Shown here piece by piece: positions 34,531 through 42,990 of a stretch of 64,000 bases of DNA. Numbering within the stretch: position 1 is the stretch's first letter; the number at the start of each line of letters is the position of its first letter. Both the position numbers and the translations under genes were made by a program. Origin of the DNA: Trebonia sp963767685 (lineage in GTDB: Bacteria > Actinomycetota > Actinomycetes > Streptosporangiales > Streptosporangiaceae). The stretch is taken from the NCBI GenBank assembly GCA_963767685.1, contig CAVYEZ010000012.1, positions 245,074 through 309,073 of the forward strand, written 5' to 3'. The notes under the pieces are model-generated. The model was not told where the DNA came from and searched no databases. It saw nothing but the letters and a program-made list of their open reading frames with translations.

Positions 34531-35213
34531 CGGCGCTTTCTGACAGCGGCGCGCCGGCGGCGCCCGGGCCGCCGGCCGGCTGGGTGCGGGTGGACTGCCA
34601 CCTGCACACGGTCGCGTCCGGCGACTCCGTGCTGACGGTGGACGAACTCGGCGTCCGGGCGAAGCAGGCCGGGCTCGACGCCGTGTGCGTGACCGACCAC
34701 AACGTCACCCACGCCGCGGTCGCCGCGGCCGAGCGCGAACTCGGCGTCCGCATCATCGTCGGCGAGGAGGTCAGGACCCCGGACGGCGACGTGATCGGGC
34801 TGTTCCTGACCGAGCGGATCCCCTACGTGCTGCCGCTCTCCGAGGTCATCGGCCGGATCAGGGGCCAGGGCGGCCTGGTCTACGTGCCGCACCCGTTCGA
34901 CCAGGTCCGGTCCAGCCTGGGGCGGGTGCTGCCGGAGCTGTGCGAAGCGGGCGACGTGGACGTCATCGAGGTATTCAACGCCAAGATCGCCGACCCTTCG
35001 CTCAACGCGCGGGCGGCGGATCTCGCCGCCGGGTTCTCGCTGCCCGGCGGCGCCGGGTCGGACGCGCACGACGCGCCCGGGGTGGGCGCGGCCTACCTGG
35101 ACATGCCGGACTTCGACGGGCCGGCGAGCTTCGTGGCCGCGCTCGCGAACGCCCGGGTGACCGGCGAGTTCCGCGACCACGCCCCCCGCTACCCGCGACG
35201 GCCACCCCGCTAG
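34527..35213 (+). CDS. PHP-domain phosphoesterase-like protein
   Basis: 228 residues from GTG 34527, overlapping the SDR stop. The PHP metal-binding motifs are in order: VDCHLHTVASGDS, VTDHNVTH, EEVRT, YVPHPFD and GSDAHDA. Stand-alone PHP proteins are metal-dependent phosphatases or phosphodiesterases, some acting on nucleotide monophosphates. Its coupling to an SDR in an acyl-CoA locus is not explained by known pathways. It ends against a leftward operon with a shared terminator between. Confidence 0.87.
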   Translation: MTALSDSGAPAAPGPPAGWVRVDCHLHTVASGDSVLTVDELGVRAKQAGLDAVCVTDHNVTHAAVAAAERELGVRIIVGEEVRTPDGDVIGLFLTERIPYVLPLSEVIGRIRGQGGLVYVPHPFDQVRSSLGRVLPELCEAGDVDVIEVFNAKIADPSLNARAADLAAGFSLPGGAGSDAHDAPGVGAAYLDMPDFDGPASFVAALANARVTGEFRDHAPRYPRRPPR

Positions 35214-35324
35214 CGGGGACATGGTCTCTTAGCACCGGTTGCCGAGGTGGACGGCGCTGGGGTTGGCGAGGAGGACGGCGGTTATCACCGCATGGGCGGA
35301 GGAGAGCCCTAACCCGGGTCCAGT

Positions 35325-35364
35325 CCCGCTCCCGTCGAGCGCTGACGCTCTCGGCGGGAGCGGG
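35325..35364. terminator. Bidirectional hairpin between convergent operons
   Basis: CCCGCTCCCG (35325-35334) and CGGGAGCGGG (35355-35364) pair perfectly; the loop contains a nested GAGCGC/GCGCTC-like segment. Confidence 0.7.
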
Positions 35365-35380
35365 GCCGTCGGGGTCTCGG

Positions 35381-36496
35381 TTAGAGGTTGATGCGGTCGG
35401 CCAGGCGGGCGCGGTGGTAGGTGGCGTCGCCGAGGAACAGCTCGCTTGACTTGGCCCGCTTGAAGTACAGATGGGCGTCGTGCTCCCAGGTGAAGCCGAT
35501 GCCGCCGTGGATCTGGATGTTCTCGGCGGCCACGTGGAAGTACGTCTCCGAGGCGTACGCCTTGACCAGCGAGGCGACGACCGGGACCTCTTCCGAGTTC
35601 TCGGCCACGGCGGCGGCGGCGTAGTTGACGGCGGAGCGCAGCGACTCGACCTCGAGCAGCAGGTCGGCCATCCGGTGCTTAAGCGCCTGGAAGCTGCCGA
35701 TCGGGCGGCCGAACTGATGGCGGACCTTTGAGTAGTCAACGGCCATGTCGAGCGCCCGTTGCGCGCCGCCGAGCTGCTCGGCGGCCAGCGCGATCGCGGC
35801 CACGTCGAGGACGCGGTCCATGACGGCGGCGGCGTCGCCCGCCGACCCGATCAGGCGGCCGGGCACGCCGTCGAACTCCAGCCGGGCCAGCTTGCGGGTC
35901 TCGTCAAGGGTCGGCAGCACGGTCCGGCCAAGCCCCGCCGCGTCTCCGTCCACGGCGAACAGCGACAGCGCGCCGTCGGCGACGGCGAGCACGAGGAGCA
36001 GACCGGCCGTCCCGCCGTCGAGCACGAAGCTCTTGTGGCCGTGGAGCCGCCAGTCGTCGCCGGCCTTGGTGGCGGCCAGCCGGATCGTGCCCGGGTCCCA
36101 GGACCCGTCGTCCTCGGTGAACGCCAGCGTGGCGATGGTCTCGCCGGAGGCGATCGCCGGCAGCAGGTCGCGGCGGGCCCCCTCGTCGGAGCCGGCGAGC
36201 AGCGCCGTGGCGGCGAGCACGCCGCTGGCCAGGTAGGGGCCGCCGTAGAGGGCGGCGCCGAGCTCTTCAAGCACGATCGCCTGCTCGGCGAAGGTGAAGC
36301 CGCCGCCGCCGTACTCTTCGGGGATCGCCAGGCCGATCAGTCCCAGCTGCGCCCCGACCTGGTCCCAGACGGCCCGGTCGATGCCGTCCCCGGTCTCCAT
36401 GAGCTCGCGAACCTTCGTCAGCGGGGCCCGGTCGGCCAGGAAGCGCCGCACGGAGTCGCGCAATTCGTCCTGCTCCGCGGTCACGCCAAGTGCCAT
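35381..36496 (-). CDS. Acyl-CoA dehydrogenase, non-canonical partner-type subunit
   Basis: 371 residues. The N-terminal and middle domains are recognisable (LGLIGLAIPEEYGGGGFTFA, RLHGHKSFVLDGG). The C-terminus, GIGFTWEHDAHLYFKRAKSS then FLGDATYHRARLADRI, lacks the EGT-type Glu loop. This pattern matches the FadE27/FadE29-like subunit of heterotetrameric steroid ACADs (family knowledge). The matching partner would be the ACAD at 38848-40071 in the same operon. It is the last gene of the operon, 4 bases after the synthetase. Confidence 0.87.
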   Translation of the reverse strand: MALGVTAEQDELRDSVRRFLADRAPLTKVRELMETGDGIDRAVWDQVGAQLGLIGLAIPEEYGGGGFTFAEQAIVLEELGAALYGGPYLASGVLAATALLAGSDEGARRDLLPAIASGETIATLAFTEDDGSWDPGTIRLAATKAGDDWRLHGHKSFVLDGGTAGLLLVLAVADGALSLFAVDGDAAGLGRTVLPTLDETRKLARLEFDGVPGRLIGSAGDAAAVMDRVLDVAAIALAAEQLGGAQRALDMAVDYSKVRHQFGRPIGSFQALKHRMADLLLEVESLRSAVNYAAAAVAENSEEVPVVASLVKAYASETYFHVAAENIQIHGGIGFTWEHDAHLYFKRAKSSELFLGDATYHRARLADRINL

Positions 36497-36500
36497 TGAC

Positions 36501-38726
36501 TTACTCCGTTCCTGATGAGCCGTCTGGCTCGGTGATGACGAGGACGTCGAGCGCCTCGACCTGGTCTCCGTTCACCCACAGCGGGTTGACCTCGAGCGCG
36601 CGCAGCGCGCCGCCGAGCGAGAGCGCGACCCGGCTCACCCCGGTGATCGCCTCGGCCAGCACGTCCAGGTCGGCCGGGCGCGAGCCGCGCCCCCCCTGCA
36701 GCAGCGGCAGGCCGCGCAGCTCGCCGAGCATCCGCCTCACCTCGGCGGCGTCGACGGGGAGCACGCGCAGGCTGGTGTCGCCCATGATCTCGACCCAGAC
36801 GCCGCCCAGGCCAACGGCGAGCACCGGGCCGAAGGTTGCGTCCACGGTCACGCCCACGAGCAGCTCGGTGCCGCCCGTCCGCATCGGCGTCACGAGCACG
36901 CCGTCGATGGCGGCCTCCGTGACGGCGCCGCCCGCGTCGCGCACCTTCTCGTAGGCGGCGCGCACCTCGGCTTCGGTGTTGAGGCCGAGGGCGACGCCGC
37001 CGATGTCTGATTTGTGGGTAATCTGCGCGGAGCAGACCTTCAGCGCGACCGGCAGCCCGACCCGGCTTGCGATCTCGGCCGCCTCGTCGGCCGAGCCGGC
37101 CAGTCCGCCGGGGACGACCGGCACGCCCGCCACGGTGAGCAGCTCGCGGGCCTGCTGCTCAGACCAGGGGCCGGCAATCGAGGCCGTGCGGAGGTAGCTG
37201 GCCGGGGAGCCGGCCGCCAGGGCGTGGCCGCGGTTCTCCACCCAGCTCAGCGCGTTGCCGAGCGCGTTGATCCCCAGGTGCAGCCCGCCAAGGATGGTCA
37301 TGCCGCGGTCGGCGAGCAGCCCCCTGCCGTAGGGGCCGATGTCGTTGCAGGTGCTTGCCACCGGGATGACAGGGACCGGGGAAGAGGCTATCCGCTGCGC
37401 CAGCCAGGTCATCCGCTCCTCGGTCGCCGTGGCCAGGGCCTCGTCCGTCGGGCGGATGTCAGGCAGGTTCGCGCCGGAGAACAGGATGAAGTCCAGGTTG
37501 GGGTCGTCGGCCGCGATGTCAAGCGCGTGATCGATCGCGGGCATCGGGTCTTTCTTGCCGGTCAGGTTGGCCAGCGAGCCGTAGCCCGTCACGTCGAGCG
37601 GGTTGGTCGGGCTGGCGAACGGCGGGAGGTACGAGGCGATGCCCTCCTCGGTCCGCGCGGCGAAGCCGGGGATCTCGATGCCCTGCGCGCTCGCGCTGTC
37701 GGCGATGATGTCGCAGGCGCCGCCTGAAGCGGTCAGCACGCCCATCCGCCGCCCCGTCGGCCGCCGGCTGTAGCCGAGCAGCGCCCCGGTGGTGAGCAGG
37801 TCCTCGAGGGTGCGCACGCGGATGATGTTCATCTGGCGGAACGCCGCGTTGACCACGGCGTCATCGCCGGCCACGGAGCCGGTGTGGGCCAGGGCCGCCT
37901 TCTGGCCCGCCGGGCTCGAGCCCACCTTCAGCACGACGATCGGCTTGCCGGCGCGGTCTGCCCGCTCCGCGGCCTTGGCGAACCTGGCCGGGTCGCCGAT
38001 CTCCTCGAGGAACAGGCAGATCACCTTGGTGGCGTCGTCTTCCACCAGGTAGTCGATGTAGTCGACGGTCTTCATGATCGACTCGTTGCCCATCGACGTC
38101 AGCGTGGTCAGCCCGATGCCGTGCAGGCGGGCGAAGTTCAGCACCACGCTCGCGAGGGCGCCGCTCTGCAGCCCGACGCCGACCGGGCCGGCGAGCAGCG
38201 GGGGCTGCATGGTGAGCGCGTAGGGCGCGGCGCGGGTCTGGGCGTTGACGAAGCCGAGGCAGTTCGGGCCGAGGATGGTGATGTCGTGCGCGATCGCGCG
38301 CGCCACCAGCGACTCCTCCAGCGCCCGGCCTTCCTCGCCGACCTCGCGGTAGCCGGCGGCGAGCACGACCGCGTTCTTGACGCCCGCGGCGTGCATGTCG
38401 TCGAGCACGCTCTCCACCACCGCGACGCCGGTCAGGATGAAGGCGAGGTCCACCGGCTCCTGCAGGTCGCGCAGGCTGGGCACGGCGGGCAGGCCGAAGG
38501 CGCTCTTGGCCCTGGGGTGAACGGGGATCAGCTTGCCGTCGAAGCCGGTTATCGCGGTGGCCGCAATGATCAGCCGGGTCCAGCCGGAGTTGTCAGAGGC
38601 GCCGACCATGGCGACGCTGCGCGGCGCGAAGAACTCGCGCAGCCGCTGCGGCGTGACGAGGCGGCGAGAGGCCTGGTAGCCGGCGGCGTGCGGGTTGGGG
38701 TGGCTGCTGGTGGTCGTGTCCGCCAT
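36501..38726 (-). CDS. Fused NDP-forming acyl-CoA synthetase, second copy
   Basis: 741 residues, same architecture as the protein at 28793-31015: CoA-binding domain (FAPRSVAMVGASDNSGWTRL, ITILGPNCLGFVNA), phospho-His motif ALAHTGSVAGDDAVVNAAFR, and ATP-grasp (LPVALKVCSAQITHKSDIGG, LEVNPLWV). Unlike copy one, it keeps GPNCLG, the usual family form. It lies between two ACAD genes, so acid activation and dehydrogenation are co-expressed. Sequence differences suggest a different acid substrate or an older duplication. Confidence 0.88.
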   Translation of the reverse strand: MADTTTSSHPNPHAAGYQASRRLVTPQRLREFFAPRSVAMVGASDNSGWTRLIIAATAITGFDGKLIPVHPRAKSAFGLPAVPSLRDLQEPVDLAFILTGVAVVESVLDDMHAAGVKNAVVLAAGYREVGEEGRALEESLVARAIAHDITILGPNCLGFVNAQTRAAPYALTMQPPLLAGPVGVGLQSGALASVVLNFARLHGIGLTTLTSMGNESIMKTVDYIDYLVEDDATKVICLFLEEIGDPARFAKAAERADRAGKPIVVLKVGSSPAGQKAALAHTGSVAGDDAVVNAAFRQMNIIRVRTLEDLLTTGALLGYSRRPTGRRMGVLTASGGACDIIADSASAQGIEIPGFAARTEEGIASYLPPFASPTNPLDVTGYGSLANLTGKKDPMPAIDHALDIAADDPNLDFILFSGANLPDIRPTDEALATATEERMTWLAQRIASSPVPVIPVASTCNDIGPYGRGLLADRGMTILGGLHLGINALGNALSWVENRGHALAAGSPASYLRTASIAGPWSEQQARELLTVAGVPVVPGGLAGSADEAAEIASRVGLPVALKVCSAQITHKSDIGGVALGLNTEAEVRAAYEKVRDAGGAVTEAAIDGVLVTPMRTGGTELLVGVTVDATFGPVLAVGLGGVWVEIMGDTSLRVLPVDAAEVRRMLGELRGLPLLQGGRGSRPADLDVLAEAITGVSRVALSLGGALRALEVNPLWVNGDQVEALDVLVITEPDGSSGTE

Positions 38727-38847
38727 TGCCTGGGACGCTCCTTCAGTGTCGTCGCCATTGCCGGAAACGGAAGGGGAATGAAAGCCGGGCCGCGCAGCTC
38801 GGAGGATGGCGCCCGCCCGGCCGCTTCATGGGTTGCCAGCGGAGGCG

Positions 38848-40071
38848 TCAGCCGACGATCCGCGGCTCCTTGGGCAGGCCGAGGGCACGCTCGCCGATGA
38901 TGTTCCGCTGGATCTCGCTGGTGCCCGAGTAGATGGTGCCGGCCCGGCTGCTGAGGAACACGCCCTGCCAGGAGGAGACCGGGTAGCCGTCGCCTTCCGG
39001 CCGCAGCAGGCCGTCGGCGCCCTCGATCGCCATCGCGATCTCACCGAGCTTCTTGTGGTACTCGCTCCAGAAGAGCTTGGCCACCGACGCCTCCGGGCCG
39101 GGCTGACGGCCCGCGGCGACCTGGGCGAGGGTGCGCAGGCCGCTGTAGCGCATCAGCTCTACCTGCGTGTAGGCCCAGGCGAGCCGCTGGCGGATCAGCG
39201 GGTCGTCGATCTTGCCGCGCTTGCGCGCGGTCTCCACCAGCTCCCAGAACTCCCGCTCGTAGCCGAGGTGCGCCACCGTGGCGCGGCCGCCGCGCTCGTG
39301 CCCGAGCGTGGTCATCGCCACCCGCCAGCCGTTGTTGACCCCGCCGATGACGTTGAACAGCGGCGCGCGCACCTGGTCGATGAAGTCCTCGCAGAACTCG
39401 GCGGCGCCGGACATCTGCCTGATTGGCCGGTAGGTCACGCCGGGATCGGTGAAGTCGATCAGGACGTAGGAGAGGCCCGCGTGCTTTTCCGCGCGGATGT
39501 CGGTCCGGCACAGCAGGAACATCCGGTTGGCGCGCTGGGCGCCGGACGTCCAGACCTTCTGCCCGGTGATGACGATCTCGTCGCCGGTGATGACGCCGCG
39601 GGTCTCCACCGCCGCCAGGTCGGAGCCGTGGTTCGGCTCGGAGAAGCCCTGGCAGTACACGTCCTCGCCGGAGATGATCCGCGGCAGGAAGTGAGCCCGC
39701 TGCTCGGGGGTGGCGTGCACGATGATCGACGGCCCGACGAGGCTCTCGCCCATGCCGCGGTTCACCCGGGGCACCCCCGCCCGGTGGAATTCCTCGTTGA
39801 GGACGGCGATGCGCACCGCGTCCAGGCCCTGGCCGCCGAATTCTTCCGGCCACTGCGGGCAGATCAGCCGCTCGGCCTGGAGCTTGGCCGCCCACTCCGC
39901 GTAGGCGGGGCTGGCCATGGCCCGGGCCAGCTGGCCGCCGCGCCTGCCGCCCGCCGTCTGCACCATGTTCCAGTCGAAGAGCTCGGCGAGTCCCGGCGGC
40001 GTCTCCGCCGCGATCCAGTCCCGGAGCTCGGCGCGGAACTGCGCGATCTCCGGGCCGAGGTCAAGTTCCAT
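38848..40071 (-). CDS. Acyl-CoA dehydrogenase, FadE26/28-like subunit
   Basis: 407 residues. It shows CQGFSEPNHGSDLAAVETRG, QKVWTSGAQRANRMFLLCRT and the C-terminus GTIYSGTSEIQRNIIGERAL. The common Glu of EGTxE is Ser here, as in one subunit type of the mycobacterial cholesterol side-chain ACADs, where the base lies elsewhere. It begins a three-gene leftward operon with a synthetase and the partner-like ACAD. An operator lies 21 bases before its ATG (GAGGAGG site). The 121-base gap to the synthetase shows no gene. Confidence 0.9.
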   Translation of the reverse strand: MELDLGPEIAQFRAELRDWIAAETPPGLAELFDWNMVQTAGGRRGGQLARAMASPAYAEWAAKLQAERLICPQWPEEFGGQGLDAVRIAVLNEEFHRAGVPRVNRGMGESLVGPSIIVHATPEQRAHFLPRIISGEDVYCQGFSEPNHGSDLAAVETRGVITGDEIVITGQKVWTSGAQRANRMFLLCRTDIRAEKHAGLSYVLIDFTDPGVTYRPIRQMSGAAEFCEDFIDQVRAPLFNVIGGVNNGWRVAMTTLGHERGGRATVAHLGYEREFWELVETARKRGKIDDPLIRQRLAWAYTQVELMRYSGLRTLAQVAAGRQPGPEASVAKLFWSEYHKKLGEIAMAIEGADGLLRPEGDGYPVSSWQGVFLSSRAGTIYSGTSEIQRNIIGERALGLPKEPRIVG

Positions 40072-40092
40072 GGAGGCCTCCTCGCGTCAAAT

Positions 40093-40109
40093 TTAGAATT
40101 TGATACTAG
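40093..40109 (-). promoter_or_regulatory. Regulon operator before the ACAD-synthetase-ACAD operon
   Basis: TTAGAATTTGATACTAG, arms 4 of 6. GATACTAGGATC (40102-40113) is identical to the site before the MFS gene. It is 21 bases from the ATG, a repressor-like position. Confidence 0.6.
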
Positions 40110-40355
40110 GATCTCGCTTTATTCGGTGATGTCAAGGGAGCGGGGCGGGAGGGCGCCCGCGGGTTGCCCGGCCAGCAGAAATCATGGCGGGCGGGGGAGG
40201 AAGCCGATTCCGTTCGGGATAATCGGGGTTGGCGGCGGCTGGGGGCGGAGGCCGGGCGCGGGCGGAGGCGGTCGGGGCGGCGGGCTCGGCCGAGGGCTGC
40301 CCCTTGGCGCGGGCGGGCCGACTTGACAGGCGAAGATCGCTACTGGAGGCTAATT

Positions 40356-40372
40356 CCAGAACAAGATTCTAT
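40356..40372 (+). promoter_or_regulatory. Regulon operator before the SDR-DUF35-thiolase operon
   Basis: CCAGAACAAGATTCTAT, arms 4 of 6, 43 bases before the SDR start. The divergent spacer 40072-40415 (344 bases) holds this site and the one at 40093; the GC-rich middle between them has no gene. Confidence 0.55.
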
Positions 40373-40415
40373 TGACTCCTAATCTGCCGGGTGGCGGAAG
40401 GAATGGTGAGCTGGC

Positions 40416-41300
40416 ATGGGACGACTGGACGGACGGGTAGCGATCGTCACCGGCGCCGGACGCGGAATCGGCAGGTCAGTGGCCCTGCTGCTGGCCAGCG
40501 AGGGCGCCTCGGTGGTCGTCGCCGACCTGGGCGTGGCAGTCGACGGCTCCGGGCAGGACTCCGGCCCCGCCCACGACACGGTGGCCGCGATCGCCGCGGC
40601 CGGCGGCAAGGCGGTCGCCAACAGTTCGGACATCTCCGACCACGCGGCGGCGGAGGACCTGATCGGCACCGCCATCGAGGAATTCGGCCGGCTGGACGTG
40701 CTGGTCAACGTGGCGGGCATCCTGCGGGACCGGATGATCTTCAACATGACCGAGCAGGAGTGGGACGACGTCATCCGGGTTCACCTGAAGGGGACGTTCA
40801 ACACCACGAAGTTCGCGGCCGCGCACTGGCGGTCGCTGCGCGACGAGACCGCGCAGAACCGGATCATCAACTTCACCTCGGTGTCCGGCCTGCACGGCGC
40901 GCCCGGGCAGCCGAACTACGCGGCGGCGAAGATGGGGATCGTCGGGCTGACCTACTCTTCGGCGAACTCGCTGGCGAAGTACGGGGTCACGGTCAACGCG
41001 ATCTCGCCGGGCGCCTCCACCCGGATGACCGACTCGGTGCCCACCGAGCGGCGCCGGTCCAGGACCGCGAGCGCCGACGAGCGGTCGCCGGACAACGTGG
41101 CGCCGATCGTCGCCTACCTTGCCTCGGAGCGCTCCGGCTGGATCAACGGCCGGGTCATCCACTCGTCGGGCTACGAGGTCTCGCTGTACAACAACCCCGA
41201 GCCCGTCAGCCGGATCATCGGCACCGGGCCCTGGGACGCGGACGAGCTCAGCGACTACGTGGAGCGGGCGTTCGGCCCGATCCTCGGCCGAAAGGCGTGA
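40416..41300 (+). CDS. SDR dehydrogenase, 3-hydroxyacyl-CoA type
   Basis: 294 residues with TGAGRGIG, NVAGILRDRMIFNMTEQEWD, the active-site Ser in NFTSVSGLHG and PNYAAAKMG (Tyr-x3-Lys). The NVAGILRDR stretch and long C-terminus resemble the dehydrogenase part of the peroxisomal multifunctional enzyme (HSD17B4) and its bacterial relatives, which oxidise (R)-3-hydroxyacyl-CoA. That would follow the MaoC hydratase step. Its stop overlaps the DUF35 start (TGATG). Confidence 0.9.
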   Translation: MGRLDGRVAIVTGAGRGIGRSVALLLASEGASVVVADLGVAVDGSGQDSGPAHDTVAAIAAAGGKAVANSSDISDHAAAEDLIGTAIEEFGRLDVLVNVAGILRDRMIFNMTEQEWDDVIRVHLKGTFNTTKFAAAHWRSLRDETAQNRIINFTSVSGLHGAPGQPNYAAAKMGIVGLTYSSANSLAKYGVTVNAISPGASTRMTDSVPTERRRSRTASADERSPDNVAPIVAYLASERSGWINGRVIHSSGYEVSLYNNPEPVSRIIGTGPWDADELSDYVERAFGPILGRKA

Positions 41301-41731
41301 TGCGGATGCCACCGAGAGGCAAGGCCGTGCCCGTCCCGACGCCGGAAACCCAGCCCTACTGGGACGGGGCGGCGGCGGGCGAGCTGCGGATCCAGCGCTG
41401 CGCGGACTGCGGCGAGGCGTACTTCTACCCGCGCCCGATCTGCCCGTCCTGCGGCTCGTCGCACGTGGAGTGGTTTACGGCGAGCGGCGACGCGACCCTG
41501 TACTCGTACGTCATCAACCACCGGCCCGCGCCGGGCTTTGAGGAGGAGGCGCCGTACGCCATCGCCGTCGTGCAGCTCGCCGAGGGGCCGCGGATGATGA
41601 CCAGCCTGGTCGGCGTGCCCGCCACCCCCGAGGCGCTGGTGCTCGACATGCCGTTGCGGGTGACGTTCGAGCAGCGCGGTGACGTCTCGCTGCCGGTCTT
41701 CACGCCGGTTACCGCGGGGGATGCGTCGTGA
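41300..41731 (+). CDS. DUF35 / OB-fold zinc-ribbon protein
   Basis: 143 residues. The zinc ribbon CADCGEAYFYPRPICPSCGS (residues ~34-53) precedes an OB-fold (YSYVINHRPAPGFEEEAPYA). DUF35 proteins bind acyl-CoA and act as required partners of lipid-transfer-protein thiolases or aldolases. Here the thiolase starts inside its stop codon (GTGA), which strongly implies a complex. The start is ATG 41300 or ATG 41306. Confidence 0.92.
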   Translation: MRMPPRGKAVPVPTPETQPYWDGAAAGELRIQRCADCGEAYFYPRPICPSCGSSHVEWFTASGDATLYSYVINHRPAPGFEEEAPYAIAVVQLAEGPRMMTSLVGVPATPEALVLDMPLRVTFEQRGDVSLPVFTPVTAGDAS

Positions 41732-42873
41732 GCGCTAGCGGGGTCATCATCGCGGGGGCGGCCGAGACCGACGAGATCGGGAGGCTGCCCAATAAGTCCA
41801 CGCTCGGGCTGCACATCGAGGCGGCGCGCAACGCCGTGGCCGACGCGGGCCTGACCATGAAGGACATCGACGGGATCGCAACGGTTTCCGCCCCTGGGCC
41901 GGTTCAGGTCGCCCACGCGCTCGGCATCTATCCAGACTGGGTGGACGGGACCGGGGTCGGCGGGACCTCGTTCCTCCTGCACGTGCGGCACGCGGCCGCG
42001 GCCATCAGGGCGGGCTACGCTCGAACCGTCCTGATCACTCACGGCGAGTCGGGGCGGTCCCGGGTCGGCGCGCCGCCGTTCCGCGGCGACCCGTCCTCCC
42101 CCGCCGGCCAGTTCGAGGCACCGTACGGCACGCTGGGCCCGACCACCACGTTCACCATCCCCATGCTCCGTTACATGAAGGAGTACGGGCTCACCCACGA
42201 GCAGCTCGCTTACGTGGCCGTGGCGCAGCGGCAGTGGGCGGCGAAGAACCCGCGGGCGAAGTTCCGTGACATCATCACCGTCGCGGACGTGCTGGCCTCC
42301 CGCATGGTCGCCTACCCGTTCCACCTGCTCGAGTGCTGCCTGGTCACCGACGGCGGCGGCGCGCTGGTGGTCACGTCGGCGGACCGCGCGGCCGACTTCC
42401 CGAAGCCGCCGGTGCACGTGCTCGGCACCGGGGAGGCGTCGGAGACCCCGATGATCTCGCAGATGCTGGACTTCACCGAGTCGCGGATGTTCCGTCTTGC
42501 CGGGCAGTCCGCGTTTGCCGAGGCGGGCATCACCACCGCCGACGTCGATCACCTGATGATCTACGACGCCTTCGCGCACGTGCCGATCTACGGTCTGGAG
42601 GCGCTCGGCTTCGTGAAGAAGGGCGAGGCGGGGCCGTTCATTTTTGAGGGCAATACCGAGCCAGGCGGTGTGTTGCCGCTGAACACCAACGGCGGGGGGC
42701 TGTCGTATACCCATACCGGGATGTACGGGATGTTCGCTATGCAGGAGGGCATCCGGCAGATCCGCGGGGAGGCGGCCGCTCAGCTCGACAACCCGCAGAT
42801 CAGCGTGGTGGTCGGGAACGGCGGCATGTTCGCCACCAGCGGCGTGCTGGTCTTCGGGAAGAACCCGCGTTAG
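41728..42873 (+). CDS. Ltp/SCPx-type thiolase homologue (possible aldolase)
   Basis: 381 residues of thiolase fold. At the usual nucleophile position the sequence reads GTGVGGTSFLLHVRH with no Cys. The C-terminal loops NTNGGGLSYTHTGMYG and VVGNGGMFATSGVLVFG are of the Ltp type. Mycobacterial Ltp2, a retro-aldolase in cholesterol side-chain loss, also lacks a thiolase-type mechanism and needs a DUF35 partner. By that analogy it cleaves a 3-hydroxyacyl-CoA with a tertiary carbon; a plain thiolytic role is the alternative. Confidence 0.85.
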   Translation: MSASGVIIAGAAETDEIGRLPNKSTLGLHIEAARNAVADAGLTMKDIDGIATVSAPGPVQVAHALGIYPDWVDGTGVGGTSFLLHVRHAAAAIRAGYARTVLITHGESGRSRVGAPPFRGDPSSPAGQFEAPYGTLGPTTTFTIPMLRYMKEYGLTHEQLAYVAVAQRQWAAKNPRAKFRDIITVADVLASRMVAYPFHLLECCLVTDGGGALVVTSADRAADFPKPPVHVLGTGEASETPMISQMLDFTESRMFRLAGQSAFAEAGITTADVDHLMIYDAFAHVPIYGLEALGFVKKGEAGPFIFEGNTEPGGVLPLNTNGGGLSYTHTGMYGMFAMQEGIRQIRGEAAAQLDNPQISVVVGNGGMFATSGVLVFGKNPR

Positions 42874-42880
42874 GGAGTGT

Positions 42881-42950
42881 TTCCGGAATGCCGCGCGTGC
42901 CGGCGCGGGTTGGCGGGCGGCGGCGTGGGTCGGCGCGCGGCATTCCGGAA
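42881..42950. repeat. Dispersed palindrome, copy 2 (TTCCGGAATG family)
   Basis: TTCCGGAATGCCGCGCG (42881-42897) and its exact inverse at 42934-42950 flank a 36-base GC-rich centre. It lies 7 bases after the thiolase stop, so it may serve as terminator. Confidence 0.85.
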
Positions 42951-42990
42951 GCCGCGCGCTGGCCGTTCGCGCTGTTGCAGGTCTGCGATA

